This document shows, piece by piece, positions 1 to 7,400 of a stretch of 10,984 nt of DNA (position 1 is its first letter; the number at the start of each line of letters is the position of its first letter). A program made the translations under genes and the position numbers. Source of the DNA: Halovivax sp. (GTDB lineage: Archaea > Halobacteriota > Halobacteria > Halobacteriales > Natrialbaceae); NCBI GenBank assembly GCA_007119345.1, contig SKPV01000129.1, forward strand, positions 1 through 10,984, in the 5' to 3' direction. The notes under the pieces were generated by a model. That model was not told where the DNA came from. It made no database searches and saw only the letters and a program-made list of their open reading frames with translations.

Positions 1-706
1 CACCCTGGGCTTCCAGGATCTGGCTCTGCTTTTCACCCTGTGCACGGATGATCTGGCTCTGTTTGTCACCTTCGGCCTTCTCGACCGCGCTGCGCCGTTC
101 ACCCTGCGCTTCGAGGATCATCGCCCGACGGGTCCGCTCGGCGGAGGTCTGTTTCTCCATCGCGCCCTTGACGTCCGGCGAGGGCGTGACCTCGCGGACC
201 TCGACCGACTCGACGCGGATCCCCCACTCGTCGGTGGGTTCGTCGAGTTCCTCCCGGATGCGGCTGTTGATCTTCTCCCGGCGACTGAGCGTGTCGTCGA
301 GTTCCATGTCGCCCAGCACTGCCCGCAGCGTCGTCTGGGAGAGGTTCGAGACGGCCCGCATGTAGTCGTCGACCTCGAGGAAGGCGCGCTTTGCGTCCAT
401 GACCCGGATGTAGACGACGGCGTCGGCGGTCACCGGCGAGTTGTCGCGGGTGATCGCCTCCTGGCTCGGCACGTCGATCGTCTGGGTCCGCATGTCGAAG
501 CGGTACGTCCGCGAGACGAACGGCGGCACGACGTTCAGCCCCGGCTCGAGCAGCTTGCGGTACTCGCCGAACACCGTCAGCGCCTCGCGATCGTAGGCGT
601 TGACGAACACGACCATCTGCCAGAGCGTGACGACGGCCAGAACGAGGACGAGCGCGCCGACGACGAGCGTCGCTTCCGCCGCCTGAAAGGGGACGAGTGG
701 GTCCAT
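1..706 (-). CDS. SPFH/band-7 (stomatin/prohibitin-like) membrane protein, 3' end cut off by window
   Basis: The reading frame is open from ATG at 706-704 to the window edge (235 codons plus one base) and matches the stomatin/prohibitin (SPFH) family along its length. Residues 10-35 form one hydrophobic N-terminal membrane segment, followed by the SPFH domain at about 38-195. Recognisable signatures are GLNVVPPF (56-63), RTQTIDVPSQ (73-82), ITRDNSPV (85-92), AVVYIRV (96-102), SQTTLRAVLG (123-132) and WGIRVESVEVREV (161-173). From about 186 the chain becomes a charged coiled coil with an 11-residue period (AEGDKQSQIIR then AQGEKQSQILE), typical of the family. Members oligomerise on membranes, organise microdomains and often work with a membrane-bound NfeD-like partner. 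That partner, if present, lies outside this window. The gene is divergent from the winged-helix gene at 1010. The assignment to SPFH is firm; the cellular role is not known from sequence. Confidence 0.95.
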   Translation of the reverse strand, partial: MDPLVPFQAAEATLVVGALVLVLAVVTLWQMVVFVNAYDREALTVFGEYRKLLEPGLNVVPPFVSRTYRFDMRTQTIDVPSQEAITRDNSPVTADAVVYIRVMDAKRAFLEVDDYMRAVSNLSQTTLRAVLGDMELDDTLSRREKINSRIREELDEPTDEWGIRVESVEVREVTPSPDVKGAMEKQTSAERTRRAMILEAQGERRSAVEKAEGDKQSQIIRAQGEKQSQILEAQG

Positions 707-814
707 TGGGGGACCTTCGGTCGCTGGCCGGAAAACGCTTCCGCGCTACGGTCGCTATGGACGGTTTCGGGACTGGTTCGCTCGGGGGAACGGGCCCCAC
801 GGTCGTCTCGATCC

Positions 815-977
815 TCACGACGATCCGACCGTCCGACCGGCCGTTCCGACCGTCACGACGATCCGACCGTCCGACCGGCCGTTCCGACCCCTCTGTCTCA
901 CGGTTGCCGGAGCGCTCCCCTCCCGTCACGACGGCCCGACTGCTCGACCGATCGCTCCGACCGTCACGGCGACCCGA
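815..977. repeat. 38-bp tandem repeat array, 2 near-perfect copies plus degenerate copies
   Basis: The unit begins TCACGACGATCC and ends GTTCCGACCG. Copy 1 is 815-852 and copy 2 is 853-890, immediately adjacent; the first 37 bases are identical and only the last base differs. A third copy at 926-963 matches at 30 of 38 positions by my hand alignment, and it is followed in phase at 964-977 by the beginning of a fourth copy (TCACGGCGACCCGA) that runs into the winged-helix promoter. A 35-base spacer separates copies 2 and 3. Each unit contains short CGACCG-type sub-repeats. The position between divergent genes suggests regulatory binding sites (inference). It does not look like CRISPR, because the repeats abut with no unique spacers. 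Confidence 0.85.
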
Positions 978-989
978 AGTTCATTATTC
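974..989 (+). promoter_or_regulatory. BRE/TATA-like promoter of the winged-helix gene
   Basis: CGAAG at 974-978 followed by the AT-rich stretch TTCATTATTC at 980-989 is the only such island in the spacer on this side. Its centre lies about 25 bases upstream of the ATG at 1010. That spacing, and the absence of a Shine-Dalgarno match before the ATG, fit a leaderless haloarchaeal transcript starting at or next to the start codon. The transcription start itself is inferred. Confidence 0.55.
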
Positions 990-1008
990 TCGATCACAAA
1001 CGATCGAG
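989..1008. promoter_or_regulatory. 7-bp inverted repeat, candidate operator
   Basis: CTCGATC at 989-995 and its exact reverse complement GATCGAG at 1002-1008 flank a 6-base spacer (acaaac). The site lies between the TATA-like element and the start codon and ends one base before the ATG. A dimeric winged-helix protein bound here would block transcription initiation, so autoregulation by the adjacent gene is a natural guess. No experimental link is visible. Confidence 0.45.
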
Positions 1009-1009
1009 C

Positions 1010-1351
1010 ATGGACGTGCACGCGGCCGTCGCGGAGGCGACGCTGCTCGAGCGGGTCGTGCTCCTGGGCGTGATCGACCGCGCCGACGGATCGGTCCGCC
1101 CGGACGAGGTTCGCTCGACCTGCAACGAACGGTTCACCGTCGAAACCGGTCGGCTCTCGGAGGCCGACGTCTCCCGCGCGCTGAACGTTCTCGAGGCGAA
1201 CGGCGTGCTCGAGTGCCACCGCGAGAAGAACCCCTCGCCGGTGGGGAAAGGCCGTCCGAGCTACGAACTCGCCGTCGACGCCGACGACGCGCTCGCGGAG
1301 CTCGAGAAATACGAGGGAATCTCGTCGCTCGCCAGCTCGATCCGGGAGTGA
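1010..1351 (+). CDS. small winged-helix DNA-binding protein (MarR/PadR-like)
   Basis: This is a 113-residue acidic protein with a winged helix-turn-helix layout. Helix 1 is at about 8-24 (LLERVVLLGVID) and helix 2 at about 30-40. The recognition helix is at about 50-65 (LSEADVSRALNVLEANGVL), and a basic wing hairpin spans 67-87 (HREKNPSPVGKGRPSYEL). An acidic amphipathic C-terminal helix at about 91-112 could mediate dimerisation. The wing holds most of the positive charge, as expected for DNA contact in a halophilic protein. No ligand-binding domain or metal-binding cluster is visible; C38 and C69 are the only cysteines. It is probably a transcription factor that controls itself and perhaps the divergent SPFH gene. 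The start is supported by a TATA-like element about 25 bases upstream. The exact family (MarR, PadR or a haloarchaeal clade) cannot be settled by eye. The gene converges with the giant surface-protein gene, with 77 bases between the stops. Confidence 0.85.
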   Translation: MDVHAAVAEATLLERVVLLGVIDRADGSVRPDEVRSTCNERFTVETGRLSEADVSRALNVLEANGVLECHREKNPSPVGKGRPSYELAVDADDALAELEKYEGISSLASSIRE

Positions 1352-1431
1352 CGCCCTCGCCGACGGTCAGCGGATGCGCCGGACGGTCGCCGGCGAGACC
1401 GACGCCGAGCCGACCGTCGGCGAGGGCGTCA
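1349..1431. terminator. 20-bp perfect inverted repeat framing the convergent gene ends; possible bidirectional terminator
   Basis: The left arm at 1349-1368 (TGACGCCCTCGCCGACGGTC) is the exact reverse complement of the right arm at 1412-1431. The outermost three bases of each arm are the stop codons of the two convergent genes. The 43-base loop contains a perfect 10-bp palindrome, TCGCCGGCGA, at 1387-1396, so a nested structure is possible. Transcripts from either strand would fold into a very stable GC-rich hairpin starting at the stop codon. No oligo-T tract follows, which an archaeal intrinsic terminator would normally have. An mRNA 3'-end stabiliser or collision barrier is therefore an equally good reading. 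Confidence 0.6.
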
Positions 1432-4400
1432 TCGCGGCCCGCGCGACCGCCGAGCCAGCACGCCGATCGCGAGCAGCGCCGCGAGGGCAGCCACCGCCCC
1501 GAATCCGGGTAACCCGTCGTCGTCGGCGCCGTCGTCCGTCGAGTCGTCGACCGGCGGCTCGTCGTCGGCGCCGGTGTCGTCGGTCCGATCGTCGTCCGCC
1601 TCGGCGGATCCGTCCCGGGTCACCAGCACCGTCGTCGTCGCCTCGTCGTCGCCGACGTCGAGACGGAGTTCGTGCTCGCCGACCGACAAATCCGCCGCCG
1701 GTATCTCGATCTCGAACGTTTCGCGGTCGGCCCCGTCCAGCTCGATCTCGCGGTCGTCGATCGTCCGCCCCTCGAGATTCAGCGCGACCGTCGACGTTCC
1801 CGATTCCTCGCCGACGTTTCGGACCGTCGCCGACACGGGGAGCGACTCGCCGACGTCGATCTCGTCGGGAGCCACGAGTTCGACGACCTCGAACGCGGCC
1901 GGATCGGGCGCCGGCGCGGGCGGCGACGGCCCGGGCGTCTCGCCGCCGTCGTCGTCGGACGACGCCACGGCGACCGTTCGCACGTCGTGGGCGGTTTCAC
2001 TCGCCACGCGGATGTCCATCCCCGGCCGGTCGACCTCGTCGACCGTGGTAGAGAGGGTCGCCGTCGTCTCGAACCCGGGATGCAACTCGACCGCCGTCGC
2101 GTCGGCGTCCTCCCCGTCGACGGCCAGGACGAGCGATTGGGTGTCGAGCTCGTCACCCCGGTTCTCGACGACCACGTCGACGGCCAGGTCGCCCCCCGTC
2201 CGCTCCGGCGCCTCGACGGCCGCGATCGAGACGTCGAAGGTGGGCCGATCGGCGGCGTACATCGGGCCCACCTCGTCACCGAGGCCGGCCGTCGTCGGGT
2301 CCGCGTCCGGAACGTCGCTCTCCGCGAGGACGGTGACCCGGGTCCCCTCCGGGACGTCGCCGAGCTCGACCGGAACGACCGCGAACGTCGCGCCGGCGGT
2401 CGACGCGCGGTCGATCCGCTCGTCCGCCTCGCCGAGCACCGTCCGATCGTCGTCGACGATCCTGACGGTTGCGTCCGCGGACAGGTTCCCGCGGTTGGCC
2501 ACGAGGACCTCCGCGGTCACGCCGTCGTCGGTGTCGACGTACTCGACGGACCCCACCGCGAGGTCGGGCCGGACGAACCACGTCGTCCGTTCGTCCGAGG
2601 CGACCGCGTCCGCCTCGAGCTTGCCGTTCGGATCGATGCGCACCAGGTCCGGGACGGTCCCGTTCAGCGACCCCGCATCGACCGTTACCGACGCCGTCGC
2701 GTTCTCCCCGGAACCGATCCGGTCGACGGTCGTCGCGGCGACCGTACCGGTTCCGTCGTCGAAGGCGACCGGCACGTCGGTCGCGGCGGCGCCGCCGTCG
2801 TTTCGCACCGCGGCCGAGATCGCGACGGTATCCGCCTCGCCGCGTTCGCTCGAGATCGAGCCGACCGAGAGCGACGGCGTCGCCGCGACGACGGTCGCCT
2901 CCTCGACGCCGGCGTGGGTCTGCTCGTCGTGCTCGACGCGCAGGTCGAACGCGCCGTACTCGTCGACCGGGAGGTCGAACGTGCCGGTCACGTTTTCGCC
3001 GGCCTCCAGAGCGTCGTGATCGCCCTCATCGACGACCTCCGAGGCGTTCTCGACGATGACCGTCACGTCGTCGACCGTCGCGACGTCGCCGACGTTTCGG
3101 AGTTCGTACTCGACCGTCGCGGTCTCGCCGGCGGCGGCCTCGGTCGCGGTCGCCGAGAGGTCGAATGCGGGCCGGAACTCGTGGTCGGCGACGAACACGT
3201 CGTTCGTCGCGTTCGGGTCGAGTTTCTGCACGGCGTAGGCGGCGTGGAAGCCCTCGCCGTCGGGGGCGGGCGTCACGTCGGCGTGCCACGCCGTGTGGTT
3301 CGCCTCGCCCACGGCGACGTGCTCGCGGTCGTGGATCCAACCGTCGCCGCGATTCAACCGGTAAACGAGGTCGTTGGCGCTTTCCCCGTCGGTCATCGCG
3401 CGGTAGGAGAGGACGGCGTCCTCGTCCGTACTCGCGAGCGCGAGCTCGGAGACCTCGCGGACGTCCTCGCGGAGCTCGAGACCCTCGGCTCCGTTGGCGT
3501 CGCCTTCGTGGACGGTCGGGTCGAGGACGCCGTCGACCCAGACCGTCCGACCCGCGTCCGTCGCGATCGAGGTGACGTTGCCCGCCGCGTGAGCGTGCAA
3601 TTCCTCGCGCTCGCCGTCGGCATCCACGCGCTCGGTGACGACGTCGGCGGTGCGGCTCTCGCCAGCGCCGGCGTCGGCGGTCGGGCCGTCGTCGATCGTC
3701 GCGTAGGCCAGCGCGGCGAACTCGCGGTTCGCGTCGAGTCCCAGCGCCGGCAGCGTGGCGTCCGCGATCGTCTCGATCGCTCCCGCCTCGCCGTCGGCGT
3801 CGACGGTCGCGTAGCGAACGTCGCCGGCGGAGACGTTCCCGTCGGCGAGTTGGACTGACTCCCAGGCCAGGAGCCAGCCCTCGTCGGTGGACACAACCGA
3901 GGGTCGGGTCTGCAGCTCGTCGGTGTCGGTGACCACCTCGGGTTCGCTCCAGCCGTCGCCGTCGTCGATCGCGTATGCGATCTCGTAGTGGGGGAACAGG
4001 TCGTCGGGCCCGTCGACCGCGTCGGCGTCGACGCTCTCGTTCAGCGTCGACCAAACGGCGATGACGCCGTCGTCGCTCGCCGCGAGCGCGGGCCGCTCGT
4101 CGCTCGTCGCGTCGTCGGTGAGATTCGTCGTCTCGGACCACTCGCCTTCGCTCGCGTCGTAGCGCTGGTAGCGCAGGTCCCGCCCGTCGCTGACGTTCTT
4201 CTCCTCGGACTGGGCGCTCCAGACGACCACGAGATCGTCGCCGACGGCGGCGACGGCCGGCTGGGTGTCCTCCAGGTCGCGCTCGGTCAGACGATCGACC
4301 CCGTCGGCCGTCCCGGCGACGGATCCCGCGGTCGCGACCGAGGCGGATTCGCCGCCGGCGAACGGCCGCTCGCCGTACTTGGATGCGAGTTCCCACTCCA

Positions 4401-7400
4401 CGTCCTCGACGGCGTCCGCGTCGTCGGCCGAGAGGACGAGCGTCGTTCCCTCGAGGCCGTCACCGATATCCACGGTGTGGTCGACGTCCAGGGACGCCTC
4501 GAGGAGTCCGCAGTCGACGCCCCCGCCGCCGCCGACCGTCGCCTCCCCGCGCAGGTTCGCGTCGTCGACCTCGGGACCGAAGTCGAACGCGACGTCGACG
4601 TCGCCGTGGACCTGGGCGTACAGCTCGCAGTACACGTCCACCGTCGCGTAGACGGTGAGCCCAGCGCCGGGCTGGACGGTCCCCTGCTCGAAGGCGAAGT
4701 CGCCGTCGAAGTCGCCCTCGGCGGCGATCCTGACGTCGATGTCGGTTCCGAGGCCGACCTCGCCGACAATCGGCGCGTCGACGCCCATGAACGGCCCCGG
4801 GATGTCCTCGACTTCGGCGTGGGCGGCGAGCCACGCCTGCAGGAGGGCGAGTTGCGAGTCGACCGACGCTTCGACCTCGGCGCCGGCCTCGACCGAAGCG
4901 TCGAGGACGTCGGCTTCGAATCCACCCTCGCCGGTGGCGACCGCCGTCGCGGTGGTCGCGTCGTAGACGATCAGTGCCGAAGCGTCTCCGCCGGCCGACT
5001 GTTCGCCCGTGTCGACCGGAAGGTCGTCGAGAGAGAATCCCTCGCCGTCCCCCAGGTCGCCGAGGTCGAACGTCGTGGTGAGCTCGCCGGCCTCCCGGTC
5101 GGCCTCGAAGGCGTCCTCGTAGGGTTCGAGCCACTCCGGCATCGGCGTCACGGCGACCATCTCGGTCATCTCCCACTCGCCGCCGTCGGCGGTGACCGCG
5201 GTCACCGTCAACTCTTCGTCCCCGTCGAGCTCCCCCAGGTCGAACGTCGCCTCGGCCTCCTGGGCGAATCCGTCGGTCTGCGGGGATTTGGTGACCGTTT
5301 CGTCGCCGAGCTCGAAGACGAACTCCGCGACGTCCACCGCCTCGGCGCCGACGGTGTCCATGCTGACCAGCCTGGCCGTGAACGTCTCCTCCCACTCGAC
5401 GCCCGAGAGCGGCACGCCGCCGTACTCCCGGTCGATCGACGTCGAGGCCATCGGCTGGGGATCCCACTCTAACGTCGGCATCCGAACCGATACGTCGAAC
5501 TCCTCTTCGGTACCGTCGACGTCGGTGACGGTCACCGTGCGCGTTCCCCAGGGCCACTCGTACTCGTGGAAGACGAGCGATCCCTGGGCCGTGGTGCCGT
5601 CGCCGAAGTCCCACGTGGGGTCCTCGGCGTGGGCCGCGTAGAAGATGACGGTCTCGCCCGGTTCCGGCTGGGTGGGCGAGAACGCGATACCGAGGTCGTC
5701 CGCTTCGACCGCGACGGGCACCGTCTCCGCGTCGTCGTCGGTGGCGACCGAGAAGTAGTACTGGCCGACGTCGTCCGGACCGGTCTCCCACTCGAGGGTG
5801 ACCGACTCGCTCTCGCCCGCACCGAGGTCGGTCGTCTCGTTCGCGAGCACCTCGTCGTCGGCGTCGCGGAGTTCGACCGTCTCGGTACCGGATTCGTCGC
5901 CGACGTTCTCGACGGTCGCCTCGACCTCGAACGTCCCGTTCTCGGTCACCGGCGAGTTCGTCGCGTCGACCGAGATCTCGAAGGTCGCGGGGGTGAATGC
6001 TTCGACCGTCACGTCGACGTCGTCCGCGTCCGCGCCCGCTTCGACCCGAAGGACGTGGGTGCCGACGTCGTCGCCGTCGGTCTCCCACTCGAAGGCGACC
6101 GTCTGGAGGCCGTCGTCGTCGAACGCGACCGTCTCGCTGGCGAGCAGTTCGTCGTCGGGTCCCCGGAGTTCGACCGTCTCGTTGGCCGGCCCGTCGCCCA
6201 CGTATTCGACGCTCACCTCGACGTCGAGCGTCTCGCCTTCGACCACCGGCGAGTTCGTCGACTGGATCTCCACGAAGAACAGGATCGGATCGAGTTCGAC
6301 GTCTTCGATCGTTTCCTCGTCCGTATCGAGTTCGACGCCCTCGACACCGCCGGGTTCGTATCCCTCGGCGTTGACGAGCAGGTGGTAGATCCCCTCCTCG
6401 GGAGCCTCCAATTCGTAGCTCCCGGACGCGTCGGTGACGCCCTGCGCGACCACGGCGTCCGACTCGTCTACGAGTGCGACGTCCGCGTCGGCGATTGCGC
6501 TCCCGGTGTCCGCATCGGAGACGGTGCCGCTGACCGTCGGCCCGGGGATCGCCCGTACGTCGATCGATCGTGACGTTTGTGCGGTTTCCCCGGCGTCGTC
6601 CTCGACCTCGAGCGTCACCTCGTAACTTCCCGCCTCGTCGTACGCGTACGTGATCTCCGGCACGTCCGTGGACTCGAAGGACCCATCGCCGGTGAAGTCC
6701 CAGCGGTGGCTCGCGATTTCACCGGCCGGAGATGACGAGGTGCTCGCGTCGAAGGTGACGGGTTCGTCTTCGAACGGCTCCTCGGGAGCGAACGTGAACG
6801 CCGGGTACGGTTCGTCGCCGATCGGGTCGGTGAGCCAGGGGTCGAAACAGACCGTTCCGTGATCCGCTTCGATTTCGTCACCCGAACCCTCCGCAGCCTC
6901 GTCCGTACAGCCGTCAGTGACGCCGCCGCTCGGCCCCGTCTCGTGGCCCCACCAGTTCTCGGACGCGTCCAGCACCGGCGGCGACCATGAGTCGTAGACG
7001 AGGCCGACGTCGTTGCCCTGGATCGCGTTCCCGGCCACGGTGACCGCCTCGGCGTCGTCGTCGAGAACGAGTCCGTCGCCGTTGTCCTGGATCGCGTTGT
7101 CCCGCACGACGACGTCGACCAGGTCGCCGAAGACGTGGAGTTCGACGCCGACGTCGTTTCCGAGGACGGTGTTGTTCGCGACGGTCGAGTTCTCCGCCGG
7201 ATCGACCAGTTCGAGCGACATCCCGTGTCCGTCGTTTTCGGTAGCCGCCGTTTCGACGACGTGGAGTGGAGCAACTTCTTCGACGTAGACGCCGTCGCCC
7301 GCACTCCCCGAGACGGTACTCGAAGCCAGGGTGACGTTCTCGGAGACGGCCAGGTGAACGCCGTCGGTCGTACTGTCGGTGACGGTAACCGAGTCGATCG

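Larger units (their letters stand above)
707..1009. other. divergent intergenic region between SPFH and winged-helix genes
   Basis: This 303-base spacer separates two divergent starts. No convincing coding region lies in it; the open frames crossing it are low-complexity Arg/Pro/Ser products of GC-rich DNA. On the SPFH side the only AT-richer patch is gaaaacgctt at 731-740, which reads AAGCGTTTTC on the minus strand. It lies 25-34 bases upstream of the ATG, the right distance for the TATA element of a leaderless haloarchaeal transcript, but it is a weak match. The middle and right parts are occupied by the 38-bp repeat array and the winged-helix gene promoter, which are listed separately. Confidence 0.6.

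Noticed and set aside
815..890. CRISPR array
   Set aside because: The 38-bp units abut directly with no unique spacers, there are only two near-identical copies, and no cas gene is nearby.
99..929. 276-codon minus-strand frame overlapping the SPFH gene and the intergenic repeats
   Set aside because: It is out of frame with the well-supported SPFH gene and encodes an Arg/Gly-rich low-complexity product.
697..1512. Plus-strand frame crossing the intergenic repeats and the winged-helix gene
   Set aside because: It overlaps two better-supported genes in other frames, its product is Arg/Ser/Pro low complexity, and it simply reads through the 38-bp repeats.
1672..3858. 728-codon open frame on the plus strand opposite the giant gene, and similar long frames at 3988-5472, 5566-6573 and 7135-8373
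   Set aside because: These are antisense to a protein with clear domains. In DNA this GC-rich the opposite strand rarely has stops. Their products are Arg/Val/Asp-rich without recognisable motifs.
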